From positions 158,074 through 222,073 of the forward strand of contig URPK01000003.1 in assembly GCA_900549715.1 (NCBI GenBank): a stretch of DNA of 64,000 bases, in the 5' to 3' direction. Source of the DNA: an uncultured Collinsella sp. (GTDB lineage Bacteria; Actinomycetota; Coriobacteriia; Coriobacteriales; Coriobacteriaceae). The notes under the pieces are model-generated. The model worked only from the letters and a program-made list of their open reading frames with translations, was not told where the DNA came from and did no database searches. Positions 25,793-34,640 of the stretch are shown here, in pieces. Numbering within the stretch: the first letter of the stretch is position 1; every line of letters begins with the position of its first letter. Both the position numbers and the translations under genes were made by a program.

Positions 25793-27405
25793 TTAGCATC
25801 AAAACCGTTTACATAGGCAACGAGAACGAATCCTACATCCAGGATGATTTCGCAATCGCTGGCGTGAACATCATTTCTAGCGATGAAAACCATGTTGGTA
25901 AGACCATCGTTATGCAGGCAATAATGTATGCGCTTGGATCTGAAGCACGCTTCCCTCCAAGCTTCAAAAGCAACGAATATGTCTTTATTGTTGACCTCGA
26001 AGTTGATGGACGCGGACTTTCCATACTAAGAAACAGGGATTCGTTTGTCGTGCTGGATGGAGGAACGATTATCCCAATCGAAAGCTCGGGTGACTTTGAC
26101 GTTTTCTGGAACGACCATATCTCACCTTTACCCACCATTACTAAAGATGGTAGTCAGACAATAGTGGGACTCCCTCTCTACACTCAAATTGCTTTCGTTC
26201 CTCAGGCCGGTAGAAGCACTGCCCGTACCAGTACAAGCTATTTCAACAAAGACGACTTTAAGGAAATGGTCTATGCCTTAAAGGGCTTAGATGCTCGTAC
26301 CTTGGATAAGAAATCTATTGCAGACCTCAAGAACAAGAGGAGCGCTCTTAAAACCAGAAGAGAAGAGCTTGCCAAGCAGGCATCGACACTACGTAAAATT
26401 GGAACCTCGCTTGCCGTGGTTAGCCCAACAGCAAATAGAGAAGAGACTGCTCGTTTCATCGAGCGACTCAATTTCCTAAAGAATTCGATAGTCAGCCTCA
26501 CGAATGAGCGCAACCATGCTCATACGCGCCGAGCCAAGAATCAGGCAGTAAAGAAGGAGCTGAATTCCTTAAATCGGGAAATCAAGGTCGGCTCCGTGAT
26601 TTGCATGAACTGTGGATCGGATGAGATTGGTTACAAGCTTCCAGGATCAGATTATGTGTTTGACATAACGACGAGTGAAATGAGGTCGCAAATCCTTCTG
26701 AGCGTCCAACGTAAGATCGACGCATATCAAAAAGAGATCGAGGAGCTCGACCTGGAGATTCGCGAACTCCAAAATCAATTCAATAAGCTTGCGGATTCTA
26801 GGGAAATAACCCTGGAGGATATTTTTGCTGCACGTCAGGACTATGCCGACCTTGAAGCAATTGATCGAGAGATAACCAATATCTCGGACCAAATCGACGG
26901 TATCGACGAACAGCTCAAAGAGGCAAAAACAATCGATAAAGAGCTTAGCGAGGACAGAGCGGATTTCAATGCGGCCCTGCTAGCCACTATGAATGACGTG
27001 CGCCGCACAATCAATGAAAGTGATTCCGTCGAAGATTACACGGACCTTTTTACTACCAACAACAGCCCCTATATCGGAAGCGAAGCTACCGAGTTCTTTC
27101 TTGCAAAAACCTATTCACTTGCCAAGCACATACATCACGGCTTACCTATTGTTATTGACTCTTTTCGCGCCGAAGAGCTATCGACAGGAAGGGAGGAACG
27201 TGTGCTCCCCCTGTTTATCGATCTCCCTAATCAGGTTATTTTCAGTGCTACCTTGAAGGGTGAAGAAGTTGGAAAATATCACGGACGTGAAGGAATTAAT
27301 AGTATTGAATATATAGGCTATACGCAAAATAAGCTTCTCTCCAATCGTGACAACGAGAGGTTTTTGTCGAAAGTCGCTGATTTCGGCATCAAGCTCAATG
27401 GGTAG
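25789..27405 (+). CDS. SMC/Rad50-like ATPase with zinc hook, defence partner
   Basis: A 538-residue ATPase. A modified P-loop (SSDENHVGKTIVMQAIMYAL, ~33-52) replaces the usual GxxGxGK(S/T), keeping Gly-Lys-Thr. A coiled coil runs about 155-255, a CxxC appears mid-protein in VICMNCGSDEIGYKL (~266-280) as a zinc-hook-like turn, and a second coiled coil spans 300-385. The end has the Walker B region LPIVIDSFRAEELSTG and IFSATLKGEE. This layout is that of small SMC/RecN/Rad50-like defence ATPases (LmuB, ABC-3C). It overlaps the nuclease gene by 4 bases. Inference: it senses foreign DNA ends or replication intermediates and activates the nuclease. A hairpin lies 22 bases after the stop. Confidence 0.75.
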   Translation: MISIKTVYIGNENESYIQDDFAIAGVNIISSDENHVGKTIVMQAIMYALGSEARFPPSFKSNEYVFIVDLEVDGRGLSILRNRDSFVVLDGGTIIPIESSGDFDVFWNDHISPLPTITKDGSQTIVGLPLYTQIAFVPQAGRSTARTSTSYFNKDDFKEMVYALKGLDARTLDKKSIADLKNKRSALKTRREELAKQASTLRKIGTSLAVVSPTANREETARFIERLNFLKNSIVSLTNERNHAHTRRAKNQAVKKELNSLNREIKVGSVICMNCGSDEIGYKLPGSDYVFDITTSEMRSQILLSVQRKIDAYQKEIEELDLEIRELQNQFNKLADSREITLEDIFAARQDYADLEAIDREITNISDQIDGIDEQLKEAKTIDKELSEDRADFNAALLATMNDVRRTINESDSVEDYTDLFTTNNSPYIGSEATEFFLAKTYSLAKHIHHGLPIVIDSFRAEELSTGREERVLPLFIDLPNQVIFSATLKGEEVGKYHGREGINSIEYIGYTQNKLLSNRDNERFLSKVADFGIKLNG

Positions 27406-27994
27406 GCTCCATTTGGCGCAAGGATCGTCCTGCATTCGCCTGTATTCACATGAATGCAGGACATCGTTGAAACGCTGATCGATTTACCCAAAAACTGTTT
27501 AGGCCGGCGGCGCAAAACCGGTTTCGCCACCCACTCATCCCTTTGCAGCATAACCATCCTATTAGCCACATTATATCCCAACAGATGGGCACCATTTATC
27601 TGGGTGCACCTGGGGCAACGGATTGAAAAACCTGCATAAGATCGTTCGCAGAACACGCAACATCAAACACGACAGAAGAGGCGAACGACAGATGCCGGAC
27701 CCCGGACGATAGCACCGCGGGAGACGAGCATTCCGACCACAACCGAACAACTCCAGTTATTAGGCAGGCGCCCGCATGGGCGTCTTTTACTTTTCAGGGA
27801 CTTGGCTGCCAGCTAAGGCACGCGTCTCATGGCCGTTTCGTGAAGGCACGACCAGCTCGACCCAGCTCGACCCGTCTCCGCTCCCGTCGTGCGCGCCAAC
27901 CGCAATCAGGCGGTTCAATCGTCGCGCAGACGAAAACGCACGCGGGAGCGCGCGGGCGCATCGCGCGGTGCCGCACGGGAAGATTGGAGGAACC
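27406..27994. other. Intergenic region after the defence pair
   Basis: About 590 bases. It begins with a hairpin and ends with the ribosome-binding site of the excisionase-like gene. A minus-strand frame ending inside the ATPase gene contains IRCPRCTQING, recalling Com-type phage zinc ribbons, but lacks a credible start and is not counted as a gene. GC content rises sharply from about 27780, marking another junction. Confidence 0.4.
27427..27462 (+). terminator. Hairpin after nuclease/ATPase operon
   Basis: Perfect 11-bp arms (GTCCTGCATTC / GAATGCAGGAC) with a 14-base loop, starting 22 bases beyond the ATPase stop. No long T-tract follows, so it may be a transcript-end stabiliser rather than a strict intrinsic terminator. 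Confidence 0.5.
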
Positions 27995-28213
27995 ATGGCA
28001 CGCACAGCCGAATGCGCCGCGCCCGAGGGCAACCAAGATCGCGACGAATGGATGACGGTGATCGAGATGCAGGAGTACATGAGGGCGAGCCGAAACAAGG
28101 CGTACGGCCTCATCCGGTCGGGAAAGATCGACTCGTACAGGCTCGGCAGGAAGCTCCTGGTTTCGAGGGCGTCAGTAGACGCCTACATCGAGTCGAGGAG
28201 CGGGAGGAAATGA
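27995..28213 (+). CDS. Excisionase-like DNA-binding protein (HTH_17)
   Basis: A 72-residue protein of the excisionase/MerR-like winged-helix family. WMTVIEMQEYMRASRNKAYG is the recognition module, and IRSGKIDSYRLGRKLLVSRA the typical wing that ends in DAYIESR. ATG 27995 is preceded by TTGGAGGAACC. Such proteins direct integrase-mediated excision of integrative elements or act as small regulators. No integrase is present next to it, and a second, truncated excisionase-like start follows 80 bases later. It looks like the remains of an integrative element whose recombinase is lost or outside the local region. Confidence 0.85.
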   Translation: MARTAECAAPEGNQDRDEWMTVIEMQEYMRASRNKAYGLIRSGKIDSYRLGRKLLVSRASVDAYIESRSGRK

Positions 28214-28291
28214 CGGCGGCGACCGCCCCGGGAGCCGCCCGCGGCCGGGGACGCGAGGGAGCCTCGAGACGAAAGGAGCTCGAGGACAACC

Positions 28292-28415
28292 ATGACCAAG
28301 AGCATTAGCGGGAGCCAGGTGAGGCTCATCGCATCGACCAACGCGATATTCGGCACCGACGAGGCGTGCGCGATGCTGCGTATCAGCCGCGACGCAATGT
28401 ACCGGCTCGCCCCCC
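28292..28415 (+). pseudogene. Truncated second excisionase-like gene
   Basis: ATG 28292 after GAGGACAACC begins a 140-codon frame whose first ~40 residues contain TDEACAMLRISRDAMYRLA, an HTH_17 recognition module. It then runs into unrelated sequence (a terminator and the next gene in another frame). The wing region expected after the recognition helix is missing. The break near 28415 coincides with a change from GC-rich to more balanced composition, so it marks an element boundary. Confidence 0.6.
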
Positions 28416-28527
28416 TTGCATTCACCGCCAGCGCATGCTATAAGGTTGTTGGTGGCTCATTAAGCTACCTCCAAGTGCCGGGGGAGTCCCCCGGCTATTT
28501 TTTTATCTATTCCATTAGGAGTCCCCA
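28416..28527 (+). ncRNA. Candidate structured leader RNA upstream of DUF3800 gene
   Basis: The 112 bases before the DUF3800 start hold two consecutive hairpins: GGTGGCT/AGCTACC (28451-28469, one G-U pair) and GCCGGGGG/CCCCCGGC (28477-28495) followed by a T-rich tract. Conserved RNA structures called DUF3800 RNA motifs are known upstream of genes for this domain; I cannot test which, if any, this is. A related end (TCCAAGTGCC plus hairpin plus T-tract) lies at 20434-20466. Confidence 0.45.
28477..28504 (+). terminator. Intrinsic terminator/attenuator before DUF3800 gene
   Basis: Eight-bp perfect GC stem with AGT loop followed by TATTTTTTT. It sits 24 bases before the TTG start of the DUF3800 gene and so may act as an attenuator for it or end the leader RNA. 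Confidence 0.75.
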
Positions 28528-29202
28528 TTGGCCAAGGAGCTCAGCATCTTCGTCGACGAGAGCGGCGACCGCGGCGGCAAAGCCCGTTACTACCTGCTCA
28601 CACTCGTCTTTCACGACCAGGCAGACAGCATCGCCGGGGCGGTCACGGGCTATGAGGCCAAGCTTGCCAGGGCCGATCTCCCTAACATTCCGTTTCACTC
28701 CGAGCCTCTCATGAACGGGCACAAGGACTATGAGTTTCTTGACATCGAGCAGCGCAAGGTGATGCTCGCCTACTTCTCCTCGTTCATCCGCAAACTTCCC
28801 ATTTCCTATATCACGTTCGTCTACCGCCGCAGCCAGTTCGAAGACCCGGCAAGGCTAATGGAGCGTATGGGGCGCGATATCTCCTCTGCCATGATTGAAC
28901 ACCTGGGCTTCTTTCAATCCTTCGACGATGTGAAGGTTTACTACGACAACGGTCAGGACATTGTCAAGCAGGCGCTCGACCGCTCGGTGGGCAAGGTCCT
29001 CTCAAAAGGGGTCGTCCGACGCCGCAAGACCTCGATGACCGACTACCGCCTCGAGCAAGTGGCGGATTACCTCTGCACCATCGAACTTGCCTTGGTCAAG
29101 TACGAGGCCAAGGAGAACGGTGAGACGTACAACAAGTTCTTCGGAGGTATAGGCTCTTTCAAGAGGAACTGGCTCAAGCAAGCCCGCAGCAAGCGGATAT
29201 AG
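28528..29202 (+). CDS. DUF3800 domain protein
   Basis: A 224-residue protein of the DUF3800 family. The N-terminus LSIFVDESGD (6-15) carries the invariant Asp-Glu-Ser-Gly-Asp of the RNase H-like fold. The acidic residues further on (KVYYDNGQDIVKQALD, ~132-147; YRLEQVADYLCTIELAL, ~172-188) fit the remaining metal ligands. TTG 28528 follows TTAGGAG at correct spacing. Members are suspected nucleases and often lie in mobile or defence regions, but no activity is established. It follows a hairpin leader directly. A possible reading is a toxin- or defence-type protein controlled by its leader RNA. Confidence 0.88.
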   Translation: MAKELSIFVDESGDRGGKARYYLLTLVFHDQADSIAGAVTGYEAKLARADLPNIPFHSEPLMNGHKDYEFLDIEQRKVMLAYFSSFIRKLPISYITFVYRRSQFEDPARLMERMGRDISSAMIEHLGFFQSFDDVKVYYDNGQDIVKQALDRSVGKVLSKGVVRRRKTSMTDYRLEQVADYLCTIELALVKYEAKENGETYNKFFGGIGSFKRNWLKQARSKRI

Positions 29203-29399
29203 CTGGTCTCGCGGTTTCGCAAGGAACGGTCAGCTCTCCTCTGGCGAGGAACCCCGGGCGACGAGCTTCGAGCGGCGGAAGCTGAAGCGCAAGTAGAAGC
29301 AGCACGGGCATTGATCGGTGCCGACATGGGCCCAGACGTGAACAGTGCTACGTCCCCTGTTCACGGGGCGCGAAACCGCAAGGTTGCACAGAGGTTGCA

Positions 29400-29440
29400 A
29401 AACAAGAAGCCCCCGACCTGTTTTCGCAGGTCAGAGGCTT
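29400..29440 (-). terminator. guaA terminator
   Basis: Paired segments AAGCC/GGCTT and GACCTG/CAGGTC (29406-29440) around TTTTCG; on the minus strand it is followed by TTCTTGTTTT. Lies 19 bases after the guaA stop. Confidence 0.75.
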
Positions 29441-29458
29441 GAAATCAACGAATATCGT

Positions 29459-31057
29459 TTACTCCCACTCGATCGTCGCGGGCGGCTTGGACGTGATGTC
29501 GTAGCACACGCGGTTGGCGCCGGGGACCTCGGCAACGATGCGGCCCGAGATGCGGGCCAGGACGTCGTAGGGCAGCTTGGCCCAGTCGGCGGTCATGGCA
29601 TCGCTGGACTCGACGGCGCGCAGGATGATCGGGCGCTGGTAGGTGCGCTCGTCGCCCATAACGCCCACGGACTTAATGTCGGGCAGGACCGCGAAATACT
29701 GCCAGCAGCTGTGCTCGGAGTTGCGCTCGCCGGTCTGCTCAAACAGACGCTGGTTGTAGGCGTCGAGCTCCTCGCGCACGATAGCGTCGGCATTCTTGAG
29801 AATCTCGAGCTTCTCCTTGTCGACCGCACCGATGATGCGGATGGCCAGACCCGGGCCCGGGAAAGGCTGGCGGAACACGATATGACCCGGCAGGCCAAGC
29901 GCCAGACCAAGTGCGCGGACCTCGTCCTTAAAGAAGTGGTCGAGCGGCTCAATAAGGTCGAAGTGCACGCCCTCGGGGAACGGGATCAGGTTGTGGTGGC
30001 TCTTGATGGTGGCCGTCTTGCCACCCGTCTTGCGAGCGCCGGACTCGATGATGTCGGGGTAGATGGTGCCCTGAGCCAGGTACTTGACCGGCTTGCCATC
30101 GGTCTCAAGCTGTTGCGCCACGGCGAAGAACTCTTTCCAGAACTGCGTACCGATGATGCGGCGCTTCTCCTCGGGCTCGGTCACGCCGGCCAGAAGCTCG
30201 GCATAACGGTCCTCGGCGTGGACGTGGATAAAGTCGACGTCAAACTGCTTGGTGAAGACCTCCTCCACCTGCTCGGGCTCGCCCTTGCGCAGCAGGCCGT
30301 GGTTGATGAACACGCAGGTCATCTGCTTGCCCACGGCACGGGCGCCCAGTGCAGCCACGACGGAGGAATCGACACCGCCAGACAGGGCCAAAATCACGCG
30401 GTCGTCGCCGACCTTCTCGCGGAACTCGGCCGTCATGGTCTCGACCAGGTTGTCCATGCTCCAGTTGGGCTCCAGGCCGCAGATCTCAAACAGGAAGTTG
30501 CTCAGCAGCTGCTGACCGTACTCGGAGTGCTTGACCTCGGGGTGGAACTGCGTGGTGAAAATCTTGCGCTCGACGCACTCCATGGCGGCAACCGGGCACA
30601 CGTCAGTGCTGGCGGTAACGGTAAAGCCCTCGGGCACCTCGGACACGGCGTCGCGGTGGCTCATCCACACGGTTTGCTCCATGGGCGTGGAGTTAAAGAG
30701 CTTGGCGCCGGCAGTACGCGTAATAGTGGCACGGCCGTACTCGCCCACCTCGGAGTGACCGACCTTGCCGCCGAGCGTCACGGCCGTGATCTGATGACCG
30801 TAGCAAAAGCCCAGGACGGGAAGGCCCAGGTCAAAGATGGCGGGGTCGATGGACGGAGCGTCCTCGGCGTACACGGAGGCCGGGCCGCCGGAAAGGATGA
30901 GCGCAGAGGCGTTCATCTCGCGAATCTCGTCGGCCGAGATGTCGCAGGGGACAATCTCGGAATACACGTTGAGGTCGCGGACGCGACGGGCAATGAGCTG
31001 ACCGTACTGCGCACCAAAGTCGAGTACGAGGACCTTTGCGGAAGCCTTTTGATCCAT
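29459..31057 (-). CDS. guaA: GMP synthase (glutamine-hydrolysing)
   Basis: A 532-residue enzyme converting XMP to GMP with glutamine and ATP, the last step of guanine nucleotide synthesis. The N-terminal class I amidotransferase has the nucleophile in GFCYGHQ (~85) and the partner His in TTQFHPEVKHSE. The ATP-pyrophosphatase domain follows with LALSGGVDSSV (~228), and the C-terminal dimerisation domain ends PPATIEWE, the standard GuaA terminus. ATG 31057 (MDQKASAKVLVLDFG) has GAGGGGG upstream; the longer frame to 31093 lacks support. It is transcribed alone, divergent from the asparaginase gene across 267 bases. Confidence 0.97.
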   Translation of the reverse strand: MDQKASAKVLVLDFGAQYGQLIARRVRDLNVYSEIVPCDISADEIREMNASALILSGGPASVYAEDAPSIDPAIFDLGLPVLGFCYGHQITAVTLGGKVGHSEVGEYGRATITRTAGAKLFNSTPMEQTVWMSHRDAVSEVPEGFTVTASTDVCPVAAMECVERKIFTTQFHPEVKHSEYGQQLLSNFLFEICGLEPNWSMDNLVETMTAEFREKVGDDRVILALSGGVDSSVVAALGARAVGKQMTCVFINHGLLRKGEPEQVEEVFTKQFDVDFIHVHAEDRYAELLAGVTEPEEKRRIIGTQFWKEFFAVAQQLETDGKPVKYLAQGTIYPDIIESGARKTGGKTATIKSHHNLIPFPEGVHFDLIEPLDHFFKDEVRALGLALGLPGHIVFRQPFPGPGLAIRIIGAVDKEKLEILKNADAIVREELDAYNQRLFEQTGERNSEHSCWQYFAVLPDIKSVGVMGDERTYQRPIILRAVESSDAMTADWAKLPYDVLARISGRIVAEVPGANRVCYDITSKPPATIEWE

Positions 31058-31324
31058 GGTTCCCCCTCTTGTTGGCGGGGAGCCGGTGCCCACCCGCGCG
31101 AATGAACGAAATTAACTTCCATAGTGTACACGTTATATGGGATTTCTCGTCCCTCGCAGCCATCAGCGCACGGCAAACGCACGACCTGGGCCCCTGTTTG
31201 ACGACAATTGAAGTGTTACCAAACGTTACGGATGATGTAATACGTTTGAACATTGGACGCCCTGTGCCACAATACTGCCGAACGACTCCGCCTTTGCGGC
31301 GGCAAATACGATAGGAATACCAGC

Positions 31325-32338
31325 ATGAAGCGCATCCTTCTCATCGCCACGGGCGGCACCATCGCATCAACCGAGGACGGCAATGGCCTCTCCCCCGCCC
31401 TGACCGGTGAGGAGCTCGCCCAGAGCGTCCCCGAGATCTCGGGGCTCTGCGAGCTCGACGTCGTGCAGCCCATGAACATCGACAGCACCAATATGCGTCC
31501 CAGCGACTGGATGCGTATCCGCGACGTCATCGTCGAGGGTTATGCCGACCACGACGGCTTCGTGATTCTGCACGGCACCGACACCATGAGCTACACGGCC
31601 GCGGCGCTCTCCTACTTGATCCAGGACAGCCCTAAGCCCATCGTGCTCACCGGCTCGCAAAAGCCCATGGGCAACCCCTTTACCGACGCCAAGCTCAACC
31701 TGTACCAGAGCCTGCTCTATGCGCTCGACGAGCATTCGCATGACGTCTCGATCGTGTTTGGCGGCGTCGCCATTGCCGGCACACGCGCCCGTAAGCAGCG
31801 CACCATGAGTTTTAACGCGTTTATTAGCGTCAACTATCCGCCCATTGCCTACATCCGCAACGACCGCATCGTACGCAACGGGCTTCACGGCACTCATCAG
31901 GGCGAAAACCCGGTGCGTTTCTACGACCACATCGACCCACGCGTGTTTGTGCTCAAGCTCACGCCCGGCGTGAACCCTGGCGTTCTGGACGCTCTGGCAG
32001 ATAGCTACGACGCCGTGATTCTGGAGACCTTTGGCATTGGCGGCATCCCCGAGTTCGGCGAGTCCGGCGAGTCGTTCCAAGAGGCAATTTTCCGCTGGGT
32101 CGATTCGGGCCGCACCGTCGTTATGACCACGCAAGTCCCCGAAGAGGGCCTTGACCTGGGTGTTTACGAGGTCGGCCGCGCTTACGCCGACCATCCGGGC
32201 ATTCTGCGCGGCGATGACATGACCACCGAGACGCTCGTGGCCAAAACCATGTGGGCACTCGGCCAGTCACGAGATGCCGCCGAAATCCAGCGCCTGTTCT
32301 ACAGCCAAGTCAACCACGACCGCATCCCGATGGCGTAA
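31325..32338 (+). CDS. ansA: L-asparaginase, type I
   Basis: A 337-residue cytoplasmic-type asparaginase that hydrolyses asparagine to aspartate and ammonia. ATGGTIASTED (8-18) carries the first catalytic Thr, and VILHGTDTMSYTA (~80-92) the second Thr-Asp pair; KPIVLTGSQKPMG is the third conserved block. No signal peptide is seen, as expected for type I. ATG 31325 follows AGGAATACC. It is divergent from guaA. A shared hairpin (32347-32377) separates it from the converging XRE gene. Confidence 0.93.
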   Translation: MKRILLIATGGTIASTEDGNGLSPALTGEELAQSVPEISGLCELDVVQPMNIDSTNMRPSDWMRIRDVIVEGYADHDGFVILHGTDTMSYTAAALSYLIQDSPKPIVLTGSQKPMGNPFTDAKLNLYQSLLYALDEHSHDVSIVFGGVAIAGTRARKQRTMSFNAFISVNYPPIAYIRNDRIVRNGLHGTHQGENPVRFYDHIDPRVFVLKLTPGVNPGVLDALADSYDAVILETFGIGGIPEFGESGESFQEAIFRWVDSGRTVVMTTQVPEEGLDLGVYEVGRAYADHPGILRGDDMTTETLVAKTMWALGQSRDAAEIQRLFYSQVNHDRIPMA

Positions 32339-32346
32339 TTCAGTTG

Positions 32347-32377
32347 TCGACGGGTATCCCCTATTCGATACCCTCGA
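32347..32377. terminator. Convergent hairpin between ansA and XRE gene
   Basis: Arms TCGA-c-GGGTATC and GATACCCTCGA (11 bp with a single bulged base) just after the asparaginase stop, reaching into the last codons of the converging XRE gene. Probably ends the asparaginase transcript. Confidence 0.5.
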
Positions 32378-32579
32378 GAAGCTCTGACACCGTCATGCCG
32401 AGTGCGGGTGCGATCTTAAATAGAACCTTGAGCGTGAAATTTGCCGTCCCATCTTCGATTCGGTCGAGGTAGGGTCGGCTGATTCCTGTCGCCACACAAA
32501 AATCGACCTTGGAGATACCAAGGTCCCTGCGCGTCTCTTCGACCCGCCTGCCAAGAATCTGTTTAGCACGTTCGTCCAT
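32361..32579 (-). CDS. Small XRE-family regulator
   Basis: A 72-residue helix-turn-helix protein: RRDLGISKVDFCVATGISRP followed by YLDRIEDGTANFTLKVLFKI, a Cro/CI-type fold with nothing else attached. It is divergent from a small hypothetical gene, and a 24-bp perfect palindrome lies between them, 30 bases upstream of its ATG. That arrangement suggests it binds the palindrome and controls both promoters. Confidence 0.85.
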   Translation of the reverse strand: MDERAKQILGRRVEETRRDLGISKVDFCVATGISRPYLDRIEDGTANFTLKVLFKIAPALGMTVSELLEGIE

Positions 32580-32608
32580 GCAGACGAGTTTGAAATGGAG
32601 CCGAACAT

Positions 32609-32632
32609 AAACGTAAACTATAGTTTACGTTT
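32609..32632. promoter_or_regulatory. 24-bp perfect palindrome, candidate XRE operator
   Basis: Arms AAACGTAAACTA and TAGTTTACGTTT with no spacer, centred at 32620/32621, between the divergent XRE regulator and the hypothetical gene at 32656. AT-rich centre and location fit a dimeric repressor site overlapping one or both promoters. Confidence 0.7.
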
Positions 32633-32655
32633 TGCCGAATACACAGGAGTTTTCT

Positions 32656-33045
32656 ATGTCGGGTTCTTCGGTCCGCACGTACCGAGCCACGCTTCGCACA
32701 AACAGCGCACCGCCCAAGCTCGTCGTCGTTGAAGCAGAATGTCTTTCGCCCGATGAGCGCACAGCATTTGCATTGCTATCAAGTCGCGTCGCCGCCGTTC
32801 TGGTCCCTTGCCCGGCGCAAGGCGAACTTGCCATCCAATGCCAAGCGCACAGCTGCTCGCTCAATCAGGCTGCCGTAATCGCAACCAGCCAACGCGGTCT
32901 GCCCCTTCTCCTGGAAGCCGGTACCGCGCTCACCCTTCGCGGCGCCGGATACGAAAACGAGGCCGCCGCCGACATGGTCTTTAAACCACGATCGAGCGGC
33001 GGCCTCGCAGCAGCCATTGAATATGCGTGCAGGCTCGTTGACTAA
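32656..33045 (+). CDS. Hypothetical protein
   Basis: A 129-residue protein I do not recognise. It has no signal peptide, membrane segment or metal motif. Composition is Ala/Leu-rich with alternating short strands and helices (KLVVVEAECLSPDERTAFAL, VAAVLVPCPAQGELAIQCQA, GGLAAAIEYACRLVD). ATG 32656 (MSGSSVRTYRATLR) follows AGGAG. It lies beyond the palindromic operator and is probably controlled by the divergent XRE regulator. It converges on the small membrane protein gene with a 9-base gap. Confidence 0.65.
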   Translation: MSGSSVRTYRATLRTNSAPPKLVVVEAECLSPDERTAFALLSSRVAAVLVPCPAQGELAIQCQAHSCSLNQAAVIATSQRGLPLLLEAGTALTLRGAGYENEAAADMVFKPRSSGGLAAAIEYACRLVD

Positions 33046-33054
33046 AAGGACAAG

Positions 33055-33438
33055 CTAGAAACCAAAGCCAAAGCCCGTTCCGGTAATAGCCGAGTACATA
33101 AAGTAAACGTTGATCACGTTGAGGAACACACCCGTGATGCAGCCGTTTCGCAGGTAGCGCTCGCACACGATGCGCGCCATGGCGGCGGAGTCATCATTGT
33201 TTTTAGCCTGACGTCCTGCCGTAAAGTACGTCGCCACGCTTAGCAGCAGGTTGAGCACCGGCAGTGCCAGCAGCTCGTAGCTCTTGCCCCAGCGCGTCGC
33301 CTCGCCGGCGGCATTAAACTTTGTTGCCACCTCGGGACCAATGTTGGGGATAACACACGCTGCAACCACCAGCGGAATCACCGCAAGTACGAGCAACGCA
33401 ATACCCATGTAGCCAGCTTTTTTGCCATATTTAAACAT
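33055..33438 (-). CDS. Small membrane protein (DUF1648/SdpI-like)
   Basis: A 127-residue membrane protein with three hydrophobic segments (about 11-30, 57-73, 97-118). The segment after the first helix, PEVATKFNAAGEATRWGKSY, matches the DUF1648 signature, in which 'HFNxxGxxxxWGxK'-like sequence follows helix 1. That domain occurs in SdpI-type immunity proteins and in other small membrane proteins of unknown role. It is encoded 11 bases downstream of the ychF stop... on the opposite side, the order on the minus strand is ychF's upstream neighbour, then ychF, then this gene, so it may be read through from ychF. Function unknown. Confidence 0.7.
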   Translation of the reverse strand: MFKYGKKAGYMGIALLVLAVIPLVVAACVIPNIGPEVATKFNAAGEATRWGKSYELLALPVLNLLLSVATYFTAGRQAKNNDDSAAMARIVCERYLRNGCITGVFLNVINVYFMYSAITGTGFGFGF

Positions 33439-33449
33439 ATGCGTCGTCC

Positions 33450-34526
<1,077 letters not shown>

Positions 34527-34640
34527 GACAGCTCCTTTTGGTACAGATACTTCAAACTGTATAAGTATAGCGCCGCCGCAGCATCCAGGCGAACCCGGAC
34601 GCCACGGCGGCGCAAATGAAGCAGAGATTGGGGTCGCCAG

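Noticed and set aside
27318..27662. Com-like zinc-ribbon peptide on the minus strand (CERSYAGFSIRCPRCTQING)
   Set aside because: The CxxC plus CPRCxxIN pattern recalls phage Com proteins. However, there is no credible start, a stop lies just upstream, the rest overlaps the ATPase gene antisense, and the two cysteine pairs fit only with a frameshift.
29345..31105. 586-codon plus-strand frame opposite guaA
   Set aside because: Exact antisense of guaA, with His/Gly/Val-rich low-information sequence and no start signal.
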